A stretch of DNA of 64,000 bases. It comes from Flagellimonas pacifica. Lineage in GTDB: Bacteria; Bacteroidota; Bacteroidia; Flavobacteriales; Flavobacteriaceae. The translations under genes were made by a program, and so were the position numbers. The DNA is taken from the NCBI RefSeq assembly GCF_900215465.1, contig NZ_OBEH01000002.1, positions 432,937 through 496,936 of the forward strand, in the 5' to 3' direction. Numbering within the stretch: position 1 is the first letter of the stretch; every line of letters begins with the position of its first letter. Shown piece after piece: positions 25,327-34,036 of the stretch. The notes beneath the pieces are model-generated. The model saw only the letters and a program-made list of their open reading frames with translations. It had not been told where the DNA came from and ran no database searches.

Positions 25327-26235
25327 TTGGGAAAGGTTAAGGCTTGGGTACAAGCTGCCAGACTAAGAACACTTCCACTATCATTATCTGGTATAATAGT
25401 AGGTACTGCGCTAGCCGGGATGCAAGGCTTTTTTGATATTTCCATTTTTGTGCTTGCACTTTTTACCACAATCGGGTTTCAGGTTACGTCTAATTTTGCA
25501 AATGATTATGGTGATGGTGTTAAAGGGACTGACAATGAGGATAGAATTGGGCCAGCTAGAGCATTACAAAGTGGACTCCTTACCAAATCTGCTCTAAAAA
25601 AAGGAATAACTATTTCCGTTTTAGCAAGTATGGTTCTAGCGGTTAGCTTGATTTACTTGGCATTTGGAAAGGAAAACCTCCAACTTGTTATTTTGTTTTT
25701 TATTCTTGGCATCCTATCCGTATGGGCCGCGATTAAATATACCATGGGTTCAAAACCCTATGGATACATGGGATTGGGAGATATTTTTGTATTCCTTTTT
25801 TTTGGATTACTTGGGGTTTTAGGAAGTATGTTCCTATATACTAAAATGTTAAGCTGGGTATTCGTATTGCCAGCGATTACCATTGGATTGCTTTGTGTTG
25901 GGGTTCTTAACCTGAACAATTTACGTGATGTGGAATCTGATAAAAAACATGGAAAGAACACCTTGGTGGTTAAAATGGGATTTTCAAATGGCAAGTTTTA
26001 CCACTTGTTTTTGATTACAATGGCATTCGTATGTCTTATGGTTTTCACATGGATAGAAAAAATTAATATTTTACACGCATTTTATTTACTATCATTTCTT
26101 CCCATTTTTGCTCATTTGAGTACGGTAATGTTAACCCAAGAGCCTGTAAAATTGGATAAAGAACTGAAAAAACTGGCCCTGAGCACATTTTTACTCTCAG
26201 TTCTCTTCTACTTGGCAGTTAATATTTTTTTGTAA
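25327..26235 (+). CDS. menA: MenA, 1,4-dihydroxy-2-naphthoate polyprenyltransferase
   Basis: A 302-residue UbiA-family membrane prenyltransferase with about eight hydrophobic helices. The first aspartate-rich motif is NDYGDGVKGTDNEDR, and the second region is NNLRDVESDKKHGKNTL. It attaches the isoprenoid tail to dihydroxynaphthoate, giving demethylmenaquinone. The start is a TTG at 25327, right after the upstream stop; the conserved N-terminal WVQAARLRTLPLSLSG would be lost with any later ATG. Confidence 0.93.
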   Translation: MGKVKAWVQAARLRTLPLSLSGIIVGTALAGMQGFFDISIFVLALFTTIGFQVTSNFANDYGDGVKGTDNEDRIGPARALQSGLLTKSALKKGITISVLASMVLAVSLIYLAFGKENLQLVILFFILGILSVWAAIKYTMGSKPYGYMGLGDIFVFLFFGLLGVLGSMFLYTKMLSWVFVLPAITIGLLCVGVLNLNNLRDVESDKKHGKNTLVVKMGFSNGKFYHLFLITMAFVCLMVFTWIEKINILHAFYLLSFLPIFAHLSTVMLTQEPVKLDKELKKLALSTFLLSVLFYLAVNIFL

Positions 26236-26240
26236 TTTTG
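26233..26240 (+). promoter_or_regulatory. -7 element for the LytTR regulator, overlapping the menA stop
   Basis: TAATTTTG matches TAnnTTTG and shares bases with the menA stop codon. It lies 28 bp before the TTG start of the response regulator. Confidence 0.45.
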
Positions 26241-26268
26241 AGTAACAACTCACTAAACTTGAAGCAAT

Positions 26269-27024
26269 TTGGAACACCCCATTAAAATACTAATCGTAGA
26301 GGACAATGTAATTATTGCAGATGATATGCAATCGATGCTCGAGGAAATCGGCTATGAGATTGTTGACAATGTAATAGTTTACGAGCAAGCAGTAGAAGTA
26401 TTAAAAAACAACCATGTCGATTTAGTGCTTATCGACATTATTTTGGCTTCTGATAAAACTGGAATTGACCTTGGAAAACATATTAGGGACGCCTATAATA
26501 TCCCATTCATTTTTGTTACCTCTAATTCAGATAGAGCAACAGTGGAGAATGCTAAGACGGTTAAACCAGATGGTTATTTGGTTAAACCTTTTGAGCAGCA
26601 AGATCTTTATACATCAATTGAGATAGCTCTTTCCAATTTTAATTATGCAAGAAAAGAAAATAGCAAAGAGATAACTGGTAATGAAGGGGATACATTTACT
26701 TCCAATTCGGTTTTAAAAGATTCCATCTTTGTTAAAAAACAACACCTTTACTATCGAATCCAATTTGGAGATATTCAGTTTATAAAAGCTGATAATGTGT
26801 ATTTGGAAGTAAATACAGTGGATAAAAAGTTTTTGGTACGCTCCCCTTTAAAAGACTATCTGGAAAAACTCCCCAAGAACAAATTTTACAGAGCACATAA
26901 ATCTTACATTGTAAATGTGGACCACATTGATGCTATCAATTCAAAGGATATAATGATCAACAATAACCTTATTCCAATTTCAAAAGATTTTAAGGAATTC
27001 ATTATCTCTTCAATGAACAGTTAA
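26269..27024 (+). CDS. LytTR-family response regulator
   Basis: A 251-residue two-domain regulator. The receiver domain has the acidic pair Glu11/Asp12, phosphoacceptor Asp56 (LVLIDIIL) and Lys106 (YLVKPF). The C-terminal LytTR DNA-binding domain spans about residues 155-250 (IQFIKADNVYLEV, FYRAHKSYIVNVDHI). The start is a TTG at 26269; no ATG precedes the first receiver strand IKILIVEDN. The kinase gene 461 bp downstream is a likely partner. LytTR proteins bind pairs of short direct repeats, and such repeats occur in that gap. Confidence 0.92.
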   Translation: MEHPIKILIVEDNVIIADDMQSMLEEIGYEIVDNVIVYEQAVEVLKNNHVDLVLIDIILASDKTGIDLGKHIRDAYNIPFIFVTSNSDRATVENAKTVKPDGYLVKPFEQQDLYTSIEIALSNFNYARKENSKEITGNEGDTFTSNSVLKDSIFVKKQHLYYRIQFGDIQFIKADNVYLEVNTVDKKFLVRSPLKDYLEKLPKNKFYRAHKSYIVNVDHIDAINSKDIMINNNLIPISKDFKEFIISSMNS

Positions 27025-27054
27025 GAAAACTTCTCTCTGTTTATAATAATATTG

Positions 27055-27080
27055 AAAGTGCCTTAGGGCACTTTTTTTTG
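27055..27080 (+). terminator. Intrinsic terminator after the LytTR regulator
   Basis: AAAGTGCC - TTAG - GGCACTTT followed by a run of T residues, an 8-bp stem ending 55 bp after the stop codon. Confidence 0.85.
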
Positions 27081-27223
27081 TGCCGCAACCGTATTTCATC
27101 ATGTTACCACAACTTTTCTAGTGTTCACAACAATAGTTTCCCATTCAACAAAGGTGCCCATACTTTAGCAGTGTTATTAATTCAGAAAAGTAATTTTTTC
27201 ATTTTCATATAGTGTTCTCGTAA

Positions 27224-27257
27224 AAGGGTCTTGTCCAAAATGGCAGGGCCTTTTTTG
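27224..27257 (+). terminator. Second terminator-like hairpin in the intergenic region
   Basis: AAGG(G)TCTTG and CAGGGCCTT pair with one bulged G and G-U pairs, followed by six T residues. No gene lies between this and the previous terminator, so it may end a small RNA or attenuate transcription towards the kinase. Confidence 0.45.
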
Positions 27258-27332
27258 TTATGGGTGTTTTTTATCTCCATAAAATGCACAAAACATCGAT
27301 AAACGGAGTTTTACATACAGTCAAGCACTTTT

Positions 27333-27359
27333 CACAACAGAAAACTACACTTTCACAAC
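27333..27359. repeat. CACAAC direct repeats, 21 bp apart
   Basis: TTCACAACA occurs at 27331-27339 and 27352-27360; the CACAAC cores start 21 bp apart, two turns of the helix. Another TTCACAACA lies at 27124-27132 and a shorter CACAAC at 27108-27113, 18 bp apart. Paired repeats about 21-22 bp apart are the usual LytTR binding pattern. Confidence 0.45.
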
Positions 27360-27485
27360 AATACTGAATAAGTCTTTTAGATTGGATTTAATTTAGCTGG
27401 TAAATCAACGTTCTTTATATATAGAATATAAGGAAAGTAAATAAGGGATTCTTAAGTTTCCCATTAAGCACTACGGATTAAATTA

Positions 27486-29447
27486 ATGGCACATCACCTC
27501 AGAAAGTTATTTTCAGGATTGTTTTTTGTTCTTCTATTGAATGCATCAGCACAATCAATTGAAAATGAAGATCGCAGTGCTTTAAAAGAATTTCAGAATG
27601 CCAATGTGCCCGAGAATAGGTTTGATGTTTTTTTCAATTCCGTCAATAGGTACAATCAAAATTCTGCCTACGATTGGTTGGATACCGTTAAAGTTTACCT
27701 TTCCAATGCTCAAAAAACCAACGATACTATAGCTGCTCAGTTATATAGGGTTATGCAGACCCAATTGTACAATGATCTTGGAGAATACGATAAGAGTACA
27801 GCCCTTGCAAAGGAACTCTATGAAGCAAAAGATTCACTAAACCTGGATTTAAAGAAAATTGTATTGGATGTTCTGGATAACAATTATGCCAATTTACAAT
27901 TGTACGATAAGCAGATTGAAGTACGAAAGAAAAAACGGGAACTTGGATTTACAAATAATATATCGTTCTATGATATCTATAGTAACTTGGGACTACACAG
28001 GAAGGCAAGGAATCAGTTTATCATGGAGGTTAAACCAACAATTGCCGACAACGACACCTATGGTCTTGCAAAGTACCATAGTAAGGTAGGTAACTATTTA
28101 AGATTGGATAATTCGGCCCCAACCGCTTTGAGTGAGTTAAAGAAAGCAAAGGCCTACTTGGACGTATACTTAAATGACATTTCCATTCAAAAAACGGAAA
28201 AACAACTTTTTGAGAGCGACCTTCTAAAAGCTGAAATTGAAGGAAATATAGGAAAGTGTCATGTATTGCTGCATGAGTACGAAGAGGCTGTACCTCTTTT
28301 GGAAAGTAGTATTGAGGTTTTGCAAAATTCATCCAACAACAACCATAAAAGCGAGATTATTGAGAATACCTTGAACTTGGCAGATGCCAATTTGCAGTTG
28401 GAGAAGTTTTCAACGGCAAAAAGAAGTTTGGATATTGATTTTGAGAGCATAGATATGTTGCAAAGTATAAAGCGTAACAGTTTATTGGCAGCATACTATG
28501 ACAAGGTGGAGAATTTTAAAAATGCCGCTACCTACTATAAACGCAATGAAAGAATAAAGGATTCCCTCGCCCAAAAACAGTCTTCCATTATTAAACAGCA
28601 GTTGGTTACCATTGTAGCTAATGAAGATATGGAAAACTCGCAGCGTTTGATTGAAGAACAAAAACGGATAAACGAACAGGCGCGCAGTGAAATGAAAGCT
28701 AAAGATGAGCGAATCAACTTAGTGTTTATTTCACTGATTTTCACACTTCTTGGTTTTGCCGGATTGGTATATGCCTATCTTAAGAGTATTAAAAATCAAC
28801 GGTTGATAGCTGAACAAAAACACATTATTGAGAATGCGTTGGTAGAAAAAGATTCTTTGCTGAAGGAAATTCATCACAGGGTAAAAAACAATCTGCAAAT
28901 GGTTTCAAGCTTATTGAGCCTACAGACCAAAAATACCAGGAGCAAATCTGCTATTGAAGCTTTGGAAGAAGGAAAGAGTAGGGTGAAGGCGATGGCTTTG
29001 ATTCATCAAAAACTCTATCAAAATGATGATTTATCCGTCATTGAAATGCAGGGCTATATTGAAAGTCTAATCAACAGTGTACAATCCGTTTACAAAAAAG
29101 GAGGACACAATATTAGCATTACCATTGATGCCGAAGGTACCGAACTCGATATTGATCGTGCCATTCCATTTGGTTTGATTTTGAACGAACTGGTGTCAAA
29201 TTCCTTTAAATATGCGTTTCCTGAAAACGATGAAAATGGAAAAATCTACATTCATCTACGCAAGAATGGTGAACAAGGCTATTTTGAATACACAGATAAT
29301 GGTGTGGGATTGCCGGAGGATACCGAAGAGCGTACACATTCCTCTATGGGAATTAGACTAATGAACAGGTTGGTGAACCAATTGCAATCCAAATTGAACA
29401 TAGACAAAGCTGATGAAGGAGTCAGGTTCTGGTTCAACTTTAATTAA
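27486..29447 (+). CDS. TPR sensor histidine kinase, HisKA_2 type
   Basis: A 653-residue kinase. A signal peptide ends near NASAQS, tetratricopeptide-like helices fill residues 30-380, then come a coiled coil and one membrane helix (LVFISLIFTLLGFAGLVYAYL). The DHp region is HisKA_2 type, with EIHHRVKNNLQMVSSLLSLQ and phosphoacceptor His463 or His464. The HATPase domain has LILNELVSNSFKYAFP and YTDNGVGLP. HisKA_2 kinases often pair with LytTR or ANTAR regulators, and the LytTR gene just upstream is the probable partner. What the TPR part senses is unknown. Confidence 0.92.
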   Translation: MAHHLRKLFSGLFFVLLLNASAQSIENEDRSALKEFQNANVPENRFDVFFNSVNRYNQNSAYDWLDTVKVYLSNAQKTNDTIAAQLYRVMQTQLYNDLGEYDKSTALAKELYEAKDSLNLDLKKIVLDVLDNNYANLQLYDKQIEVRKKKRELGFTNNISFYDIYSNLGLHRKARNQFIMEVKPTIADNDTYGLAKYHSKVGNYLRLDNSAPTALSELKKAKAYLDVYLNDISIQKTEKQLFESDLLKAEIEGNIGKCHVLLHEYEEAVPLLESSIEVLQNSSNNNHKSEIIENTLNLADANLQLEKFSTAKRSLDIDFESIDMLQSIKRNSLLAAYYDKVENFKNAATYYKRNERIKDSLAQKQSSIIKQQLVTIVANEDMENSQRLIEEQKRINEQARSEMKAKDERINLVFISLIFTLLGFAGLVYAYLKSIKNQRLIAEQKHIIENALVEKDSLLKEIHHRVKNNLQMVSSLLSLQTKNTRSKSAIEALEEGKSRVKAMALIHQKLYQNDDLSVIEMQGYIESLINSVQSVYKKGGHNISITIDAEGTELDIDRAIPFGLILNELVSNSFKYAFPENDENGKIYIHLRKNGEQGYFEYTDNGVGLPEDTEERTHSSMGIRLMNRLVNQLQSKLNIDKADEGVRFWFNFN

Positions 29448-29518
29448 TACTACCATTTCTTAATTGCCCAGAAGGTATAGTTGATTCTCCTTTTCCTTAT
29501 TTAGATTTAAAATATGAC

Positions 29519-29526
29519 TAAATTTG
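29519..29526 (+). promoter_or_regulatory. -7 element of the menC-CPBP-menE operon
   Basis: TAAATTTG matches TAnnTTTG and ends 10 nt before the menC ATG at 29537, giving a very short leader. Confidence 0.5.
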
Positions 29527-29536
29527 GAGCAACTGC

Positions 29537-30589
29537 ATGAAAGCCACCTACAAAAAATACATACTCAATTTTAAAACCCCTAGTGGCACCTCAAGAGGGG
29601 TATTAACAGAAAAGGAAACATGGTTCATCATTCTAAAAAATGATGATAATTATGGTATTGGGGAGTGTGGAATTTTAAAAGGGTTGAGTATTGATGATGT
29701 TCCGGATTATGAATCAAAACTTAAATGGACTTGTGAGAATATCCATTTGGGTCTAAATATATTATTGGAACATTTGGTAGAGTTCCCATCCATACAGTTT
29801 GGACTGGAACAAGCATTTTTATCCCTTCAATCCAGAAATCCGTTTGAACTGTTTCCTTCGGCGTTTACAAAAAATGAAGCTCCAATATCAATTAATGGCT
29901 TGATATGGATGGGGGATGAAAGTTTTATGTTGAAGCAACTGGAGCAAAAACTAAAGGATGGCTTCCAATGCATTAAAATGAAAATCGGAGCTATAGACTT
30001 TAACAAAGAACTTTCCATATTAAAATTCATCCGCAAAAAGTTCACTGTAGATGAAATAGAACTGCGGGTAGATGCCAATGGAGCATTCTCTAAAGAGAAT
30101 GCCATGGACAAGCTAAAACAATTGTCAGAATGCCAAATTCATTCCATAGAACAACCTATTAAGCCTGGTCAATGGGATACCATGGCTGGTTTGTGTAAAG
30201 AAACCCCATTGTCCATAGCTTTGGATGAAGAATTAATTGGCATTTTTGATGTAACAGAAAAACGAACACTGCTACAAATCATAAAACCACAGTACATTAT
30301 TTTAAAACCAAGTTTGGTCGGAGGTTATAGAGGATGTCAAGAATGGATAAATTTGGCAGAACAAAATGATATAGGTTGGTGGGTTACCAGCGCATTGGAG
30401 AGTAATATTGGTCTGAATGCCATTGCTCAGTGGACATATTCTTTGAACACTCAAATGCCACAGGGTTTGGGTACGGGAAGTTTGTTCACTAATAATTTTG
30501 ATAGCCCATTAGAGGTTGCAGAAGGCAAGCTTTTTTATAGAAAGACGAAAACTTGGAAGATAAATTTAATTGAACATTTATGTATATAG
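29537..30589 (+). CDS. menC: o-Succinylbenzoate synthase MenC
   Basis: A 350-residue enolase-superfamily enzyme that dehydrates SHCHC to o-succinylbenzoate. The barrel shows the catalytic KMKIG lysine motif, the metal ligands in RVDANGAF, SIEQPIK and IALDEELIG, and a late lysine in IILKPSLVGG. The length matches the family. It overlaps the CPBP protease gene by 10 bp and is in one operon with menE. Confidence 0.92.
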   Translation: MKATYKKYILNFKTPSGTSRGVLTEKETWFIILKNDDNYGIGECGILKGLSIDDVPDYESKLKWTCENIHLGLNILLEHLVEFPSIQFGLEQAFLSLQSRNPFELFPSAFTKNEAPISINGLIWMGDESFMLKQLEQKLKDGFQCIKMKIGAIDFNKELSILKFIRKKFTVDEIELRVDANGAFSKENAMDKLKQLSECQIHSIEQPIKPGQWDTMAGLCKETPLSIALDEELIGIFDVTEKRTLLQIIKPQYIILKPSLVGGYRGCQEWINLAEQNDIGWWVTSALESNIGLNAIAQWTYSLNTQMPQGLGTGSLFTNNFDSPLEVAEGKLFYRKTKTWKINLIEHLCI

Positions 30590-31545
30590 AACAAGGATAT
30601 AAAGGACTTAGTGAAGCATGGAGGTATGTTTTAGGGGTTTTGCTAGTCTTTTTAGGTTGGCAGATTATTGGTGCGTTTCCCTTAATTATTGCCTTGCTCA
30701 TAAAATCAGATTCTTTAAGCACTGTTTTAACAGATGACCTTGGGGTAATGTCGGGTATCTTGGGTAGCAATGCCTTTTTATTCTTTATGTTGTTGACGTT
30801 TGCAATAGGTATTATTTGTTTGTTCGGATATTTAAGATTTGTACATAAACAACAAATAAAACACTTGACTACATCCCGCAAAAAAATTGATTGGAAGAGA
30901 ATAGGTTTTTCATTTTCAATTTGGGCTTTGGTGTCTTCACTCTTTATAGCAATCGATATTTACCTTTCTCCAGATGACTATCAATGGAATTTTGAATTGG
31001 TTCCCTTTTTGATCTTGGCAATTATTGCGGTGATTATGATACCTATTCAAACGAGTATGGAAGAATATTACATTAGGGGTTATATGATGCAAGGATTGGG
31101 AATTATGACCAAAAACAGATGGTTCCCTTTACTTTTTACTTCCTTGCTTTTTGGTTTGATGCATATTTTCAATCCTGAAGTGGCAAAAATGGGCTATGGG
31201 ATACTGATTTTCTATATTGGAACCGGTTTTTTCCTTGGAATACTTACTTTGATGGATGAAGGCTTGGAGTTGGCTTTAGGGTTTCATGCTGCGAACAACC
31301 TCACAGCTGCTCTTTTAGTAACTGCCGATTGGACGGCCTTTCAAACCCATTCAGTCTATAAAGACGTTTCTCAACCTGTATTGGGATGGGATATTTTGAT
31401 TCCTGTTTTTGTGATATTTCCCATTCTACTGTTCATCTTCGGGAAAAAGTATGGATGGAAAAACTGGAAAGAAAGACTGTTTGGCAGAGTACTCACCAAA
31501 GAAGAATTTGCAGCCCTAAATGAAAGCGAATCAGACATGGCATAA
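30580..31545 (+). CDS. CPBP-family intramembrane metalloprotease
   Basis: A 321-residue membrane protein with about eight helices. The CPBP (Abi, Rce1-like) active-site motifs are all visible: SMEEYYIRGYMMQG (EExxxR), LLFGLMHIFNP, and FHAANNLTAAL. Members cleave prenylated or other membrane substrates or serve as immunity proteins; the substrate here is unknown. It overlaps both menC (10 bp) and menE (26 bp), so it is tightly coupled to menaquinone genes, although no role in that pathway is established. Confidence 0.9.
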   Translation: MYIEQGYKGLSEAWRYVLGVLLVFLGWQIIGAFPLIIALLIKSDSLSTVLTDDLGVMSGILGSNAFLFFMLLTFAIGIICLFGYLRFVHKQQIKHLTTSRKKIDWKRIGFSFSIWALVSSLFIAIDIYLSPDDYQWNFELVPFLILAIIAVIMIPIQTSMEEYYIRGYMMQGLGIMTKNRWFPLLFTSLLFGLMHIFNPEVAKMGYGILIFYIGTGFFLGILTLMDEGLELALGFHAANNLTAALLVTADWTAFQTHSVYKDVSQPVLGWDILIPVFVIFPILLFIFGKKYGWKNWKERLFGRVLTKEEFAALNESESDMA

Positions 31546-32605
31546 GATTCACCCTCAGTTTAAGCTGAATGGCACTCATTATAATTTTAATGAGCTGGAA
31601 GAATTGGGCTATGATTTTGTAAAGGAGGGAACCCCCTTTGAAGCTTCTATTGGCACATTCCTTTTGGATTGGGTAAATTCGGAAATTTTTGTTGAGGTCC
31701 CTACTTCTGGCTCAACCGGAAAACCAAAGAATATAAGGCTCAAAAAGGAGCATATGATGAATTCGGCCTTAGCTACGGGAGAATATTTCCAATTACATTC
31801 AGGTAACAAAGCATTACTTTGTCTTCCTTGCTCTGGCATTGCGGGAAAAATGATGTTGGTACGTGCCATGGAACTGGGTCTGGCACTGGATTATGTGGAC
31901 CCTTCTTCCAAGCCTTTAGCTGATACGGCAAAAGTGTTTGACTTTGTTGCCATGGTACCACTTCAGGCTCAAAACTCTCTGGGACAGTTGCACCGGATTA
32001 AAACACTGCTGATTGGTGGAGCTTCTACTACAAAGGGTTTACGGGAAAAATTGGGTTCAGTTCCCACCCAGGCATTTGAGGCGTATGGTATGACGGAAAC
32101 GATTACCCATATAGCCGTAAAGAAAATAGATAGCAGCAATAACAATTATTTTGAAACATTGCCCAACATTAAAATCTCCACAGATAATAGAAATTGTTTG
32201 GTCATAACAGCTCCCAATGTTTCAGATAGCACGGTAATTACAAATGATATTGTAGAACTTTTGGGAGAAGGTCAGTTTAAATGGTTAGGAAGATATGATT
32301 CAGTCATAAATTCAGGTGGAATCAAATTGATTCCAGAGCAGATAGAAGAAAAACTGTCCCCTATGATTCATCCCCGTTTTTTTGTTGCTGGTATTCCAGA
32401 TGAGTCTCTTGGACAAAAGTTGATATTGATTGTTGAAGGTTCACGAATTTCTACTAAAAAACTCTTGGAACAAATTAAAAACTTGGATAACCTTCATAAA
32501 TATGAAGTTCCAAAGGCAATCTATACTTTGGAATCTTTCATCCAAACTAAAACGGGTAAAATTCAACGAAAAAAAAATTTACAACAACTAAGCGGAGTTT
32601 TGTAA
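31520..32605 (+). CDS. menE: o-Succinylbenzoate-CoA ligase MenE
   Basis: A 361-residue adenylate-forming enzyme that activates o-succinylbenzoate with CoA. It shows the ATP-binding loop PTSGSTGKPKNI, the YGMTETITHIA motif, WLGRYDSVINSGG, and the C-terminal catalytic lysine in KTGKIQRKKN. It is shorter than most acyl-CoA ligases (450-550 residues) because the N-terminal part is reduced, which I take to be normal for this lineage. The start lies inside the CPBP gene. Confidence 0.92.
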   Translation: MKANQTWHKIHPQFKLNGTHYNFNELEELGYDFVKEGTPFEASIGTFLLDWVNSEIFVEVPTSGSTGKPKNIRLKKEHMMNSALATGEYFQLHSGNKALLCLPCSGIAGKMMLVRAMELGLALDYVDPSSKPLADTAKVFDFVAMVPLQAQNSLGQLHRIKTLLIGGASTTKGLREKLGSVPTQAFEAYGMTETITHIAVKKIDSSNNNYFETLPNIKISTDNRNCLVITAPNVSDSTVITNDIVELLGEGQFKWLGRYDSVINSGGIKLIPEQIEEKLSPMIHPRFFVAGIPDESLGQKLILIVEGSRISTKKLLEQIKNLDNLHKYEVPKAIYTLESFIQTKTGKIQRKKNLQQLSGVL

Positions 32606-32627
32606 ATTCAGGGGGTAAATATCACCC

Positions 32628-33974
32628 ATGAAAAAAATCTTGTTTTTCCAGTTTCTTATTTCCTCATTTTTTTTACATGCCCAGCAAGTTCTTCCAGAAG
32701 TAGAGCGAGCCAAAGTTGTAGATGAAATTTTAGAAGAACGTTTCAATAAACTGCTTCCGGAGTTAATGGACAAGACAAGTATTGATATGTGGGTATTGAT
32801 TTCTAGGGAGTACAACGAAGATCCTGTGCTAAAAACAATGCTGCCTTCAACTTGGTTGAATGCAAGACGGAGAACAATTCTTGTTTTTTATCGAAATAAA
32901 GCAAAAGGCACCATTGAGAAATTAGCAGTGGCAAGGTATAATGTAGGCAGGAGTATTCAATCCGCTTGGGATAAGGAAAAAGAGCCCAACCAATGGAAAA
33001 GACTTGTGGAGCTAATTGAAGAACGAAACCCAAAAACGATTGCCCTTAATTTTTCCAATGACCACAACATTGCGGATGGATTGGACAAAACAGATTATGA
33101 TGAGTTTATGTCCAACCTTCCCAAAAAATACCATTCAAAAGTAAGTTCAGCGGAGCAATTGGCAGTACGTTGGATAGAAACCAGAACCCCGAGGGAAATG
33201 GTAATATATAATCAATTGGTGGATATCACCCACGATATTATTGCTGAGGCTTTTTCTGAAAAAGTTATAACCCCGGGAATTACCACAACCACCGAAGTTG
33301 AATGGTGGATGCGGCAAAAAGTAACCGATTTAGGATTGGAGACCTGGTTTCATCCAACTGTGGATGTTCAACGGACAAGTGAAGAACTTGTGGGGCACTT
33401 ATATTCATTTTCAGGAAGACCAGATGACTTAATTATTCAACCGGGTGATTTATTGCATTGCGATTTTGGAATTACCTATTTGAGGTTGAATACAGACTGT
33501 CAGGAATTAGCATACGTTCTAAGACCAAATGAGAAAGAAGCCCCTTCGTTTTTGATAAATGGTTTGAAAGATGGGAATCGGGTTCAAGATTTTTTAACGA
33601 AGAACATGGTAACAGGTAGAACAGGAAATGAAATTTTGGCCAAATCACTACAAGAGGCAAAGGCAGTTGGCCTTCGCCCAGCTATTTATACCCATCCATT
33701 GGGTACATACGGGCATTCTGCTGGGACAACCATAGGCATGTGGGATTCGCAAGGTGGTGTAATGAAAGATGATGGTGAAAACTATCCACTTAACCCCAAC
33801 ACTGTTTACGCAATAGAATTAAACACTACCATCAACATTCCAGAATGGAAACGGGATATCCGCATTATGTTGGAAGAGGCAGGATTTTATGGAGAAGATG
33901 GGTTTAGGTATGTCAATGGAAGGCAAACGGAACTGTTGTTGATTCCTAGGGTTAAAAAACATTTGGGTGAATAA
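32628..33974 (+). CDS. Secreted M24-family metallopeptidase (Xaa-Pro aminopeptidase-like)
   Basis: A 448-residue protein with a signal peptide ending near FLHAQQ. The C-terminal pita-bread domain includes HCDFGITYLRLNTD (two metal-binding Asp), the histidine in HPLGTYGHSAG, a glutamate in YAIELNT, and EEAGFY near the end. Such enzymes remove the residue before a proline; here it acts outside the cytoplasm. It begins 23 bp after menE but has its own export role. Confidence 0.85.
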   Translation: MKKILFFQFLISSFFLHAQQVLPEVERAKVVDEILEERFNKLLPELMDKTSIDMWVLISREYNEDPVLKTMLPSTWLNARRRTILVFYRNKAKGTIEKLAVARYNVGRSIQSAWDKEKEPNQWKRLVELIEERNPKTIALNFSNDHNIADGLDKTDYDEFMSNLPKKYHSKVSSAEQLAVRWIETRTPREMVIYNQLVDITHDIIAEAFSEKVITPGITTTTEVEWWMRQKVTDLGLETWFHPTVDVQRTSEELVGHLYSFSGRPDDLIIQPGDLLHCDFGITYLRLNTDCQELAYVLRPNEKEAPSFLINGLKDGNRVQDFLTKNMVTGRTGNEILAKSLQEAKAVGLRPAIYTHPLGTYGHSAGTTIGMWDSQGGVMKDDGENYPLNPNTVYAIELNTTINIPEWKRDIRIMLEEAGFYGEDGFRYVNGRQTELLLIPRVKKHLGE

Positions 33975-33993
33975 ACCAAAAAAAATAAATAGG

Positions 33994-34017
33994 AATACAA
34001 CGATCTATTGTATTTTT
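33994..34017. terminator. Probable terminator between convergent genes
   Basis: AATACAA - CGATCTA - TTGTATT forms a 7-bp stem followed by T residues on the + strand. It lies between the M24 peptidase and the carboxylase gene. The stem is AT-rich, so its strength is uncertain. Confidence 0.5.
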
Positions 34018-34036
34018 AATTTGATTCTTTCAGAAG

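Larger units (their letters stand above)
27025..27485. other. Long intergenic region between LytTR regulator and kinase
   Basis: This 461-bp region has no protein gene. It contains the terminator of the response regulator gene (27055-27080), two pairs of CACAAC repeats (27108-27131 and 27333-27359), a weak -7-like box TACTTTAG (27161-27168), and a second terminator-like hairpin (27224-27257). The interval between the hairpins could encode a small RNA, which is speculative. Confidence 0.5.
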
